From the NCBI GenBank assembly GCA_964617995.1, contig CAZTXD010000001.1:22149-86148 (forward strand): 64,000 nt of DNA. Direction: 5' to 3'. Each line of letters opens with the position of its first letter. The stretch's first letter is position 1. This DNA is from CAZTXD01 sp964617995. Its GTDB lineage: Bacteria > Actinomycetota > Acidimicrobiia > Spongiisociales > ZC4RG35. Of the stretch, positions 17,556-26,146 are shown one piece after another. The notes below the pieces were generated by a model, which was given only the letters and a program-made list of their open reading frames with translations, did not search any database and was not told the origin of the DNA. A program made the translations under genes and the position numbers.

Positions 17556-19013
17556 GTTTTCGTAGAGGACGGTGTCTCCCTGCCCCAGATGCTCGCGCAC
17601 CCAGGAGACGGCGTGGTCCCGGTCGGCCACCTGAGTCGTTCGCATCCCGGCCATCGAGGCACCCTCCGAGAGCGCCTCCCGGTTGGTGCTGCCCACCACC
17701 ACGAGCTCGTCGGCGACGCGTCCCGCCTCGAACGCGAACGCCCGGTTCTCCTCGTGCTGGCGGGGCCCCAGCTCGACCATCCCCGGGGTGACCACCACCC
17801 GCCTCCCCGGCACGGGCATTTCCTCCAGGACCCGCAGTGCCGTCCGGGCACCCGCCGGGTTGGAGTTGAAGGTGTCGTCGATCACCACCACTCCCCGGGA
17901 CCCCGTCACGACGGTACGCCTGTGCTCCGGTTCGGAGAGGCCGGGGAGACGCCGCGAGAGGGCTACCGGTTCGATACCCAATGCCACGGCCACGCCCACG
18001 GCGCAGGCGACGTTCCCGGGATGACCAGGGGAGGGGGCGTCGCCCACTGCCTCTCCACCGACCAACACCCGGCCATCCGCCACGGTGACGTCCAGCCCTT
18101 CGGCCGTCCCGACGCGAATCACCCTCCTCCGGGCCTCGTGGGTTTCGGCCAGGGTGGCCAGCCTCGGGTCGTCGACGTTGAGGACGGCGACGCGGGCTCC
18201 TTCCAGGATCTCCGCCTTGGCGGCTACGATTCGCTCCTCGGTCCGGAATCGCTCGAGGTGCACCGGTCCGATGGCTGTGATGACGGCGATGTCGGGGGGT
18301 ATCCAGCTACAGAGATCGGCGATCTCCCCGGGGCCGTAGGTGCCCATCTCGGCCACGAACACGTCGACGTCACCAGCGAGATGCTCGTTCACGGCGCGAG
18401 CGAGCCCCATCCGGTTGTTGAACGAGGCCGGGCTCGCCAGCACACGTCGCTCCGATGCCAGCAGCTGGGCGACATATCCCTTCGTGGTCGTCTTGCCGTA
18501 AGACCCTGTGATGGCGACCACCTCGGCGCCCGATCGTCGAAGCGCTGCCGCGGCCGTCGCCACCCACGGTCCTCCCAGGCGTCTCTCCAGGGGGGCGAGC
18601 ACCGCCAGTGCGACATCGAAGAGCACCGGGAGCGCCGCCACCGTGACCGCCGCCACGACCGGCCGACTCGACCATCCGATCGAGAGCCCGACGGCGGCCA
18701 TCGCCCCCACGGCAACCGCGAGTCGCCTGAGACGAGGGGTCCACGCCAGCGGCGAGGTTCGCCCCTTGACACCGAGACCGGGGGGCCCCATCGCCACCGC
18801 CACCGCTGCCACCAGCGCTGCCGGCGGCTGCCAGGTAGATGCGACCACGGCGACGGCGGTCAGGGCGGCCAGGGTCACAGCTCTGGAGTCGGCCGTCCAC
18901 CAGCGCCGGGCGAACCTGATCACCGAGCCGGCCAGGTAGTGCTCTCTCTGCGCGACCCGCAGCCACCGCAGAGAAGACAGCACCGCCGAGCCTGCCAGGG
19001 CGACGACTATCAC
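17532..19013 (-). CDS. murF: MurF-type Mur ligase with N-terminal membrane domain
   Basis: 493 residues from GTG 19013, whose GTGA overlap with the hydrolase stop supports the start. The first ~145 residues are an extra, mostly hydrophobic region with several membrane segments (VIVVALAGSAVLSSL, AVTLAALTAVAVVAS, LAVAVGAMAAVGLSI), unlike soluble MurF. Then come P-loop GSYGKTTTK (170-178), SFNNRMGLA, VAEMGTYGPGEI, ITAIGPVHLERF and VIDDTFNSNPAGARTAL, all MurF features. It would add D-Ala-D-Ala to the UDP-MurNAc-tripeptide at the membrane face; a different Mur-ligase substrate cannot be excluded. Confidence 0.85.
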   Translation of the reverse strand: MIVVALAGSAVLSSLRWLRVAQREHYLAGSVIRFARRWWTADSRAVTLAALTAVAVVASTWQPPAALVAAVAVAMGPPGLGVKGRTSPLAWTPRLRRLAVAVGAMAAVGLSIGWSSRPVVAAVTVAALPVLFDVALAVLAPLERRLGGPWVATAAAALRRSGAEVVAITGSYGKTTTKGYVAQLLASERRVLASPASFNNRMGLARAVNEHLAGDVDVFVAEMGTYGPGEIADLCSWIPPDIAVITAIGPVHLERFRTEERIVAAKAEILEGARVAVLNVDDPRLATLAETHEARRRVIRVGTAEGLDVTVADGRVLVGGEAVGDAPSPGHPGNVACAVGVAVALGIEPVALSRRLPGLSEPEHRRTVVTGSRGVVVIDDTFNSNPAGARTALRVLEEMPVPGRRVVVTPGMVELGPRQHEENRAFAFEAGRVADELVVVGSTNREALSEGASMAGMRTTQVADRDHAVSWVREHLGQGDTVLYENDLPDHYP

Positions 19014-19774
19014 GGACCGCAACCGGGGTTCCCTTCCAGCATCCTGATGACGGCGCTGCGCAGGGCTTCGGCTGCTTGGAGCGGCACATGGTGGCCGATG
19101 CCCTCCAGCACCTCGACCTCGACCGGAGACCCCGACGACTCGACAATACGGGCGGCCTCGGTGGCGACCCCGACCGGCACCTCGGTGTCGTCGGCTCCCC
19201 ATAGGAGATGTACGGGCACACCCAGCTTCGACAGCTCATCCTCGTAGGACTCGTTGACGGTCGCTACGAGGACCTCCCGCATCACCCCCGACGCCGACCG
19301 GTAGTCGTTGGAGCCGCGGCGACGCCGCTGTCTCTCCAGTGCGGCGTCGGAAACCACACCGATACGGTTGCCGAGCCGGATGATCCGGTACGCCAGGGTG
19401 GGCCGCCGCCCTGGCGCCGGCCGTACCAGCGGGCTGGCGGTCACGACCAGGCCTCTGGCCGACCCCGGATGATGAGCCTGACGAGTCACCGCCACCCGCC
19501 CCCCGAAGGAGTGACCCACCATCACAGGAGGCGCGTCGAACAGCTCCCACGCCGCGCCGATCAGCTCGGCGTAGCCGGCGGCGCCCATGGCCGTGGCCGG
19601 AGGAGGGGAGGCGCCGAAGCCGGGCAGGTCGATGGCGAGGGCATCGAGGCCCTCGAGAGCCGCCGCGAAGTCGGCGCCGCGTCTGGCCCAACCGTGGAGG
19701 GCCAGGACTCTCGGAGAGCCGCTACCGAACCTCTCCGCGAAGAGGGAACCGCCGTCGATCGTTATGAGAGGCAT
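19010..19774 (-). CDS. Alpha/beta hydrolase
   Basis: 254 residues from ATG 19774. Oxyanion segment LALHGWARRG (HG), nucleophile elbow VGHSFGGR (GxSxG, Ser about 98), acid residue in LLWGADDTEVP and catalytic His in EGIGHHVPLQ complete the triad. Substrate unknown. A longer form from ATG 19834 is possible. Stop overlaps the murF start as GTGA, so the pair is cotranscribed. Confidence 0.85.
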   Translation of the reverse strand: MPLITIDGGSLFAERFGSGSPRVLALHGWARRGADFAAALEGLDALAIDLPGFGASPPPATAMGAAGYAELIGAAWELFDAPPVMVGHSFGGRVAVTRQAHHPGSARGLVVTASPLVRPAPGRRPTLAYRIIRLGNRIGVVSDAALERQRRRRGSNDYRSASGVMREVLVATVNESYEDELSKLGVPVHLLWGADDTEVPVGVATEAARIVESSGSPVEVEVLEGIGHHVPLQAAEALRSAVIRMLEGNPGCGP

Positions 19775-19886
19775 CGGGACAGTGAACCTATAGAGACCGG
19801 GGAGCCTTTCGAGGATACTGTGGGGCACCCCCATGACGATCCCTATCAGAGTTCCCGGTTCGCCGGCCGACACCGGCGAGGGTTCG

Positions 19887-21644
19887 ATGACGCGCTTTCG
19901 CGCGTCTGTCCAGCGCCGCTCGGTCGCCCTGGGTTGGATCGCCATAATCGTCCTCGCGGTCCAGGCGGTGAGGACATCGGTCTTCCAGGAGACACGCTTT
20001 CTCGTCCCGATAGTGGCGGTGGCCCTGCTGCTGGTCATATCCGCCCTCGTCGACTGGGATCGCCTCATGGCAAGCCGCCACGCCGGGTGGGCGGCCTGGG
20101 GCTGGATCGTCGGCGTGACGTTGTCCACCGGGGTGATGGCCACGGTGCCCGAGCTGGCATTGATAACCCAGCCCATCTTCTTCGGGCTGGTCGCTTTGTC
20201 GGGGTTGGTCCTGGAACGACCGAGACATGCCTTCGTGACCGTGCTCGCCTCGGCAACCGTCCTGCTGTCAGCCCTCCTCACCGGTTCGACCAACGATGTG
20301 ACCGAGCTGATCGTCCCCCTCATGTCGTTGGCGACCGTGGCGGTGGCCACGTCGATACTCGGTGTCGAGTTCGAGCGGGCAGTCGAGCGCAGCGGTCACC
20401 GGTTCGTCCAGCTCCAGCGCCAGCGTATCGACTTCGAACGGCTGTATGCCGTGATGGCGACACTGTCACAGGGTGATTCGCTGTCAGAGGTCCTTCCTCA
20501 GCTCGTGGGCACCATATGTCGCTATCTGGACGGCCAGGTGGGTGTGGTGCTCCTCTACGTTCCCGAGGATCACGCTCTCGAGGTGATGAGCCCGATCTGG
20601 GTGAACGGCTATCCCCTCGACATCGGCCGCACCCGGGTGCGGGTCGCCGAAGCGGGACTCCTCCCCCAGGTGTTCCGGTCGGGGCGTCCTGTTCTCGTGG
20701 ATCCCGTCAACCCCGCCTCCGGCTCCCACGGCCTCCTGGCGGAACTGGGACTGGAACGTGCCCTGGTCGCCCCGCTGCGGGTGGAGCAGTTCTCGGTGGG
20801 GGTCATCGCCGTGGGTGACGCCGTCAGCGGTGCCTTCCGTCCGGAGCAGCTCGAGCAGCTCGCGTTCCTGGCCGGCCCCGCCGCCCTGGTCCTGTCCCAG
20901 ATCGGTCGCTACGAGGAGCAGACGGAGATGAATCGCCGCCTCGAGGAGGTAGCTCAGATGAAGACCGATTTCGTGTCGGTGGTCAGCCACGAGCTGCGTA
21001 CTCCCCTGACGTCGATCATCGGCTCACTCGACACGGTCAACCGCCCCGAGCTCGCCCCCGAGGCCAACACCGCCCGGGAGCTGATCGTCACCGCCCGGCG
21101 CCAGGCCGGGCGTCTGCAGCGACTCATCGAGGACCTTCTGATGGTGTCGCGAATCGACCGGGGAGCCATCCCCGTCAACCACGAGACCCTTCGTCTCACC
21201 ACGGTGGTCGACCATGTGTCCACCGCCCTCCAGATCCCCGAATCGATCTCCACCGAGATCCGACCGGAGGATCTGTCGGTGGTGGCCGACCGCGACCACC
21301 TGGAGCGCATCTTGATCAACCTGTTGGAGAACGCCTCCAAGTACGCCCCGGGTAGCCCCATCGAGCTGATCACCCGGATCCGGGGCGACATGGCCGAGAT
21401 CCGCGTAGTCGACCACGGACCCGGGATCCCGCCCGATCAGCGAGAGCGGGTGTTCGAGCGCTTCACCCAGGTGGAGGCATCCCAGACCCGTTCGGTCGGG
21501 GGGACGGGGTTGGGCCTGTCGATCGTTCGCAGCCTCGCAGAGGTCATGGGTGGACGGGCCGACGTGGACGAGACACCGGGCGGCGGAGCCACCTTCATCG
21601 TCGACCTCCCTCTGGCTAGGCAGGCGGCTCCGATCCCTCGTTGA
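19887..21644 (+). CDS. Orphan GAF-domain sensor histidine kinase
   Basis: 585 residues from ATG 19887 (GAGGG 4 nt upstream); ATG 19833 would add 18 residues but has no ribosome site. Five or six hydrophobic segments fill residues ~10-165, then a GAF domain (~190-340), H-box VVSHELRTPLTSI, N-box NLLENASKYAPG and G-boxes DHGPGIPP and GTGLGLSIV. No response regulator is adjacent. Its last 29 bp overlap the end of the convergent fabI gene. Confidence 0.9.
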   Translation: MTRFRASVQRRSVALGWIAIIVLAVQAVRTSVFQETRFLVPIVAVALLLVISALVDWDRLMASRHAGWAAWGWIVGVTLSTGVMATVPELALITQPIFFGLVALSGLVLERPRHAFVTVLASATVLLSALLTGSTNDVTELIVPLMSLATVAVATSILGVEFERAVERSGHRFVQLQRQRIDFERLYAVMATLSQGDSLSEVLPQLVGTICRYLDGQVGVVLLYVPEDHALEVMSPIWVNGYPLDIGRTRVRVAEAGLLPQVFRSGRPVLVDPVNPASGSHGLLAELGLERALVAPLRVEQFSVGVIAVGDAVSGAFRPEQLEQLAFLAGPAALVLSQIGRYEEQTEMNRRLEEVAQMKTDFVSVVSHELRTPLTSIIGSLDTVNRPELAPEANTARELIVTARRQAGRLQRLIEDLLMVSRIDRGAIPVNHETLRLTTVVDHVSTALQIPESISTEIRPEDLSVVADRDHLERILINLLENASKYAPGSPIELITRIRGDMAEIRVVDHGPGIPPDQRERVFERFTQVEASQTRSVGGTGLGLSIVRSLAEVMGGRADVDETPGGGATFIVDLPLARQAAPIPR

Positions 21645-22416
21645 TCCCGGCCGCCACGGCGTGGAAGCCGCCGTCCACATGGACGATCTCGCCCGACGTC
21701 ATCGGGGCCCAGTCAGACAGCAAGACACAGATCATCCGTGCCACCGGATCAGGATCTGACGGGTCCCATCCGAGGGGCGCCCGCATGCTCCACACCCGAT
21801 CGAAGGTGTCGAAGCCCGGTATCGACTTGGCTGCGACCGTTTCGAGAGGCCCCGCCGAGACGGCGTTGACCCTGATCCCCGAGGGGCCGAGGTCGCGGGC
21901 CAGATAGCGCGTGACGGACTGGAGAGCGGACTTGGCCACCCCCATCCAGTCGTAGGCCGGCCACGCCTGCCGGTTGTCGAAGTCGAGTGTCACCAGTGAC
22001 CCGCCCCCGGCGGCTTCCATCAGCCCTTTCACGGCCATCGCCAGCGTCTTGTAGGAGAAGGCCGATGTGACGAACGCGGTCTGGGCCGACTCGGCAGGAG
22101 TATGGAGGAAATTCCCGCCCAGAGCGTCGTCGGGAGCATAGGCGATGGCGTGGAGAGCCCCATCGACCCGACCCCAGCGGGCTTCCAGATCCTCGGTGAG
22201 GCCCTCCACCTGGGATGGGTCGTTGATGTCTAGCTCCACCACGTCCGGGACCCGGGGAAGACGCTGCACGGACCGTGTCGTCAGCCGCAGGCCCCGGCCG
22301 AAGCCGGTGCAGACGATGTCCGCGCCCTCCTCCAGGGCCACCCGGGCGACATGCCAGGCGATGGAATCGTCGGTGAGCACTCCGGTGACGACGAGCTTCT
22401 TGTCGGTGAGCAGCAT
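21616..22416 (-). CDS. fabI: Enoyl-[acyl-carrier-protein] reductase, InhA/FabI type
   Basis: 266 residues. NADH-dependent reduction of trans-2-enoyl-ACP, the last step of the fatty acid elongation cycle. The N-terminal Rossmann segment KKLVVTGVLTDDSIAWHVA, catalytic block AYDWMGVAKSAL (Tyr-x6-Lys), VNAVSAGPLET, RAPLGW and LLSDWAPMTSGEIVHVDGG all match InhA closely. Start ATG 22416 follows AGGAGG by 5 nt. Organism-wide this may be the FAS-II reductase. Confidence 0.94.
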   Translation of the reverse strand: MLLTDKKLVVTGVLTDDSIAWHVARVALEEGADIVCTGFGRGLRLTTRSVQRLPRVPDVVELDINDPSQVEGLTEDLEARWGRVDGALHAIAYAPDDALGGNFLHTPAESAQTAFVTSAFSYKTLAMAVKGLMEAAGGGSLVTLDFDNRQAWPAYDWMGVAKSALQSVTRYLARDLGPSGIRVNAVSAGPLETVAAKSIPGFDTFDRVWSMRAPLGWDPSDPDPVARMICVLLSDWAPMTSGEIVHVDGGFHAVAAGINEGSEPPA

Positions 22417-22441
22417 GAGTTCCTCCTAGCCCGCCATGATG

Positions 22442-22807
22442 TCAGAAGTCCAGCCCGACGGTGGCGATCGCCCGCAAGCCGAGGCCCATCACGAACAGGA
22501 AGAACACACCGTAGGAGAGAGCGGGGCGCCGTCTCAACTGGGCGCGATAGATGTAGGCGAAAGCGAAGGCGAAGGCGATCACCAATCCGTAGAAGACGTG
22601 CTGGTCGCCGACGCTGAAGTCACCTGATGCGGTCATGACGACGCCGAGCGCCACCTGGCCGAGGGTGGTGAAACTGGCGACGCCGACACCGGCCCAGAAC
22701 CAGCGGGACGGCCGGCGTCCCAGCCAGGCCAACGCCACCCCCCAGATCCCGGTCATCCCGTCGATTACCACCGCCGACCACCCCCAGAGCTCGTGGAGCG
22801 ATCGCAT
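22442..22807 (-). CDS. Small four-helix integral membrane protein
   Basis: 121 residues. Four hydrophobic segments: AVVIDGMTGIWGVALAWL, WFWAGVGVASFTTLGQVALG, HVFYGLVIAFAFAFAYIY and YGVFFLFVMGLGLRAIAT. No family recognised. TAACCT ends 8 nt before ATG 22807, suggesting a leaderless transcript. It lies 25 bp upstream of fabI and could share its transcript. Confidence 0.75.
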   Translation of the reverse strand: MRSLHELWGWSAVVIDGMTGIWGVALAWLGRRPSRWFWAGVGVASFTTLGQVALGVVMTASGDFSVGDQHVFYGLVIAFAFAFAYIYRAQLRRRPALSYGVFFLFVMGLGLRAIATVGLDF

Positions 22808-22971
22808 CCCGGACGAGGTTAGGTCGGCAGCTCTGGGCCTCCCGACACGGTTCGGGAAGGGATCGTGATGCGGTAGATTGGGAGAGTGAGTGGATAGGGA
22901 CGGTTGAGCCGGTCGACCATCGACCTGACCGGCCGCCTCCTCCGCTCCGTGAGGCGAGGAGCTGCAAGGGT

Positions 22972-23235
22972 ATGTTCGAGGCTGTCGAGTTCGTTGACCG
23001 CAAAGAGGAGCCGACCGCACCACCCGAAGAGCGGATCCTGGGAACGTTCGTGGACGAGGCCGAGGCGGTCGAGGCGGCACGGAACGCTCGCCGCGAGTTC
23101 GACCATCCCGAGGACTACGCCTGGTGGATCGTGCGCCAGAGTGGCGCACGCGTGGCGCGCTGGATCGCCGACTCCCGCAGCAGCAAGGAGTTCGTGCTCG
23201 ACCTCACCTCAGGCGAGCTCGTCGAGGTGGAATGA
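22972..23235 (+). CDS. Hypothetical protein, 87 aa
   Basis: Acidic small protein beginning MFEAVEFVDRKEEP, with a central alpha/beta-looking block (TFVDEAEAVEAARNARREF, YAWWIVRQSGARVARWIAD) and an acidic tail. Not recognised. An AGGAG lies 12 nt and AAGGG 1 nt upstream of the ATG. A possible -10 box TAGATT at 22873-22878 and two small hairpins (GCCGGTC with GACCGGC; GCCTC with GAGGC) lie in the ~95-nt leader. Its stop runs directly into the 7-bp repeat array. Confidence 0.65.
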   Translation: MFEAVEFVDRKEEPTAPPEERILGTFVDEAEAVEAARNARREFDHPEDYAWWIVRQSGARVARWIADSRSSKEFVLDLTSGELVEVE

Positions 23236-23282
23236 GTCGGAAGTCGGAAGTCGGAAGTCGGAAGTCGGAAGTCGGAAGTCGG
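23236..23282 (+). repeat. 7-bp tandem repeat GTCGGAA
   Basis: Six full GTCGGAA units plus GTCGG, immediately after the stop at 23235. Related TCGG-rich sequence (GGTTTTCGGTGGTCGG and TTTTCGGT) continues to about 23304, and ACCGA/CAACCGACAAC elements follow to about 23335. No coding capacity is supported. Lies between the small hypothetical gene and the convergent acyl-CoA ligase. Confidence 0.9.
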
Positions 23283-23350
23283 TTTTCGGTGGTCGGTTTT
23301 CGGTAGGCAAGAACCGATGACTGACAACCGACAACGGGGTCTCCCCTAGG

Positions 23351-24958
23351 TCACAGCAGCAGATCCGAGTACTGATCTCTCAGGACCTTCTTGTCGAACT
23401 TGCCGGTGCCGGTCTTGGGAATCTCGTCGACGAAGATCACCTTGTCGGGGAGCCACCAGGAGGCGACTCTCCCGGCCAGGAAGTCGACCAATGCCTCCTC
23501 TGTCACCTCCGAACCGGGGGCTCGGACCACGAACGCCCCCGGTCGCTCCTGCCATTTGGCGTGTTTGAGCCCCACGACCGTTGCTTCGGCGACCCCGGGA
23601 TGCGCCATCAGCGTGTTCTCCAGATCGAGCGAGGAGATCCACTCACCGCCCGATTTGATGACGTCCTTGGCCCGATCGGTGATGTGTATATAGCCCTCGG
23701 GATCGATCTTGCAGACGTCCCCCGTTCGCAGCCAGCCATCGACGAACGATCGAGGTGAACGCGGGTCCTGGTAGTACTCCGCCGCGATCCAGGGGCCCCG
23801 TATCAGCAGCTCACCGAAGGCCTCGCCGTCGTGGGGCAGGGATTCTCCGGCGTCGTCGACGATCCTCACCTGCAGCCCCGGTATCGGCAGGCCGGCCGTC
23901 TCCAGGTAGTCGAGCTTGCGCTCCCAGTCCCAGTCGGCCATGTGGGGCTTCAGTGTCGCCACCGATGCGACCGGGTTCGTCTCGGTCATACCCCACCCCT
24001 GCTGGACGAGGATTCCCCGGTTCCTCCAGTACCAGTCGATCATCGCCCGTGGCACCGCCGACCCACCACAGAGGAACGCCCGCATCGACGACAGGTCCGC
24101 CTCGGGATGGTCGGTGAGATACTGCTGAACGCCCAGCCATACCGTGGGCACACCGGCGGAGAAGGTGACCTTCTCCTCCGAGAAGAGGCGCACCAACCCC
24201 TCCGGGCTCAGGTCGGGACCGGGATAGGTGAGCTTGGCGCCTTGGGTGGTGGCCATGAATGGATAACCCCACGCCGCGGCGTGGAACATCGGTACCACCG
24301 GTAGGACGTTGTCGTCCGAACCGATGGGGAAGTTGGCCAGGTTGGAGACAGTGTGCATGTAGGTGGAGCGTTGGGTGTAGGCAACGCCCTTGGGATTGCC
24401 GGTGGTACCCGACGTGTAGCACAGCATCATCGGAGAGCCCTCGTCCAGCTCGGGCCATTCGTCGACCCCGTCGGCACCTTCGATGAGCTCCTCGTAGGCG
24501 ACGGACCCGGGGAGGCGCTCGTCCGCCTCGTCGCCCATCACCACGAAATGCTCCACCGTGGGCAACTCGGGAACGAGCGGAGCGAGGAGTGACACGAGAT
24601 CGGGATCGACGAAGAGTGCCTTGTCGCCCGCATGACCCACCACATAGGCGATCTGGTCGGAGAAGAGGCGGATGTTGACGGTGTGGCAGATCCGCCCGGT
24701 GTTGGCCAGGGCCCAGTAGAGCTCGTGATGGCGGATGTTGTTCCAGGCAAAGGTCCCCACCGCCTCTCCCGTCTCGACTCCGAGCCTGCTCTCCAGGGCG
24801 GAGGCCAGGCGGCGGATCCGCTGATCGGTATCCCGGTAGGTGGTGTGAGACACGGTCAGGTCGTGCTCGACCGACACGATCTCGCGATCGGGATGGAGCC
24901 GCACCGCCCGGTCGTAGAGGGTGGACAGGAGCAGCGGGAAGTCCTGCATGTGGGACAT
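23351..24958 (-). CDS. fadD: Long/medium-chain fatty acid--CoA ligase
   Basis: 535 residues. Adenylate-forming enzyme activating a carboxylic acid to its CoA thioester. Core motif MLCYTSGTTGNPKGVAYT (about 175-192), GWGMTETNP, the hinge region WLRTGDVCKIDPEGYIHITDRAKDVIKSGGEW split across motifs A7-A8, and catalytic Lys in IPKTGTGKFDKK. The exact acid is unknown. Start ATG shares one base with the stop of the upstream PH-domain gene (TGATG). Confidence 0.92.
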   Translation of the reverse strand: MSHMQDFPLLLSTLYDRAVRLHPDREIVSVEHDLTVSHTTYRDTDQRIRRLASALESRLGVETGEAVGTFAWNNIRHHELYWALANTGRICHTVNIRLFSDQIAYVVGHAGDKALFVDPDLVSLLAPLVPELPTVEHFVVMGDEADERLPGSVAYEELIEGADGVDEWPELDEGSPMMLCYTSGTTGNPKGVAYTQRSTYMHTVSNLANFPIGSDDNVLPVVPMFHAAAWGYPFMATTQGAKLTYPGPDLSPEGLVRLFSEEKVTFSAGVPTVWLGVQQYLTDHPEADLSSMRAFLCGGSAVPRAMIDWYWRNRGILVQQGWGMTETNPVASVATLKPHMADWDWERKLDYLETAGLPIPGLQVRIVDDAGESLPHDGEAFGELLIRGPWIAAEYYQDPRSPRSFVDGWLRTGDVCKIDPEGYIHITDRAKDVIKSGGEWISSLDLENTLMAHPGVAEATVVGLKHAKWQERPGAFVVRAPGSEVTEEALVDFLAGRVASWWLPDKVIFVDEIPKTGTGKFDKKVLRDQYSDLLL

Positions 24959-25569
24959 CAGGTCACCTCGTTGCCGAGAGCGCGCTTCTCCGCCTCGAAC
25001 TCCTCATCCGTCAGCTTCCCTTCGTCGTGCAAGCGGGCCAGTATCTCGAGCTGTTGTGCCTTGGAGATCGTGCCGGCGTCGCCCCGTTCCAGTTGCATCA
25101 TCCGCTCCTCCCGTACCCGATAGATGACCGTCTGCATGTCCTCCGGCTTGGGGACGTCGCGGTAATGGCTTTGGCCCATCTCCCCCGCCGACTCGATGAG
25201 GAGGTCACCGGATCGGATCATCCTCTCCCAGAGAGACTGCTGGAACGACACATCGTTGATGACCTCCAACGGGATCTCCTTGCCTTCCCGCGACAGGATC
25301 CCGGCGCGATAGATGACCCTCTCGTTGGTGATGACGTGTTGGGTGAACCACCAGGCCAGCAGGCCCCGGATGACGAGCAGCACCCAGATCACCCCCAATC
25401 CGAGCATCACCCAGCCGCGGTACTCGAAGTCGAATAGCGTGGCGAGGAGCACGAGGATGACCACCACGGCAACGCTGAGGACGATCTCCTTGATGATCCG
25501 GCTCCAGTGGGGCCGGAAGTCCATCACGACTTCCTCGTCGGGGCTCAGTAGACGTTCCGGGTAGGCCAT
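24958..25569 (-). CDS. PH-domain membrane protein with C-terminal SHOCT motif
   Basis: 203 residues from ATG 25569. Two adjacent membrane helices (IIKEIVLSVAVVVILVLLATL, WVMLGLGVIWVLLVIRGLLAWW) are followed by a bacterial PH (bPH_2) domain (ITNERVIYRAGILSREGKEIPLEVINDV) and a SHOCT tail (LARLHDEGKLTDEEFEAEKRALG). TATGCT ends 6 nt upstream, pointing to a leaderless transcript. Translationally coupled to the acyl-CoA ligase; why a PH protein precedes it is unknown. Confidence 0.88.
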   Translation of the reverse strand: MAYPERLLSPDEEVVMDFRPHWSRIIKEIVLSVAVVVILVLLATLFDFEYRGWVMLGLGVIWVLLVIRGLLAWWFTQHVITNERVIYRAGILSREGKEIPLEVINDVSFQQSLWERMIRSGDLLIESAGEMGQSHYRDVPKPEDMQTVIYRVREERMMQLERGDAGTISKAQQLEILARLHDEGKLTDEEFEAEKRALGNEVT

Positions 25570-25641
25570 GGGGGCAGCATACTCAGCGACCACCCCGCGC
25601 CCGGGGTGGGGTCATAGACCCCGATGCGCCTGGTTTGCCTG

Positions 25642-26010
25642 CTACATGCGGACTACCGAGTGATTGTTACCGGCGGGATCGGTGAACCAGGCGATGTCGC
25701 GTTCGGGCCGCCGGACGATGCCCTTGTCGTCTGCGCCGTACTCGTCGTATCGGAGGAAGCGCACACCTCGAGCGGAGAGCCCGTCCACGGCCTCGTCGAT
25801 GTCTTCGACGACGAAGTTGAGGACGGTGAAGGTGGCGGGAACATGATCGGGCTTGGGGTATAACAGCACGTCGTTCCCGCCGGCCAGATGCAGCCACAGG
25901 ACCCCCGCCTCGCCGGAGACCTCGAGGCCGAGGGTCCCGCCGTAGAACTCCTCGGCGCGGTCCACGTCGTCGACCGAGAAACTGGTCCTCACCGTGGATT
26001 CTTCGAGCAT
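25642..26010 (-). CDS. Glyoxalase/VOC family protein
   Basis: 122 residues, one VOC module: STVRTSFSVDDVDRAEEFY at the start, LWLHLAGGNDVLLYPK, FVVEDIDEAVDGL and DIAWFTDPAGNNHSV at the end. AGGAGGA sits 8 nt upstream of ATG 26010. Most metal-ligand positions are not all conserved, so it could bind a ligand rather than act as a lyase or dioxygenase. Confidence 0.86.
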   Translation of the reverse strand: MLEESTVRTSFSVDDVDRAEEFYGGTLGLEVSGEAGVLWLHLAGGNDVLLYPKPDHVPATFTVLNFVVEDIDEAVDGLSARGVRFLRYDEYGADDKGIVRRPERDIAWFTDPAGNNHSVVRM

Positions 26011-26146
26011 CGTCGTTGACTCCTCCTGTCGTGCTGGGAAGCAAGGTACGGGCTCAGACCCTCTCTGTCGTCGTGGAAACAACCCATTTCTGCCTGCGGG
26101 CCGTAGGTGATTCTGCTGACACGGCTGATCGGCCCCGCCGTCCCTC

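Noticed and set aside
17541..19247. 568-codon open frame antisense to murF
   Set aside because: Antisense to conserved Mur ligase motifs, with no domain of its own.
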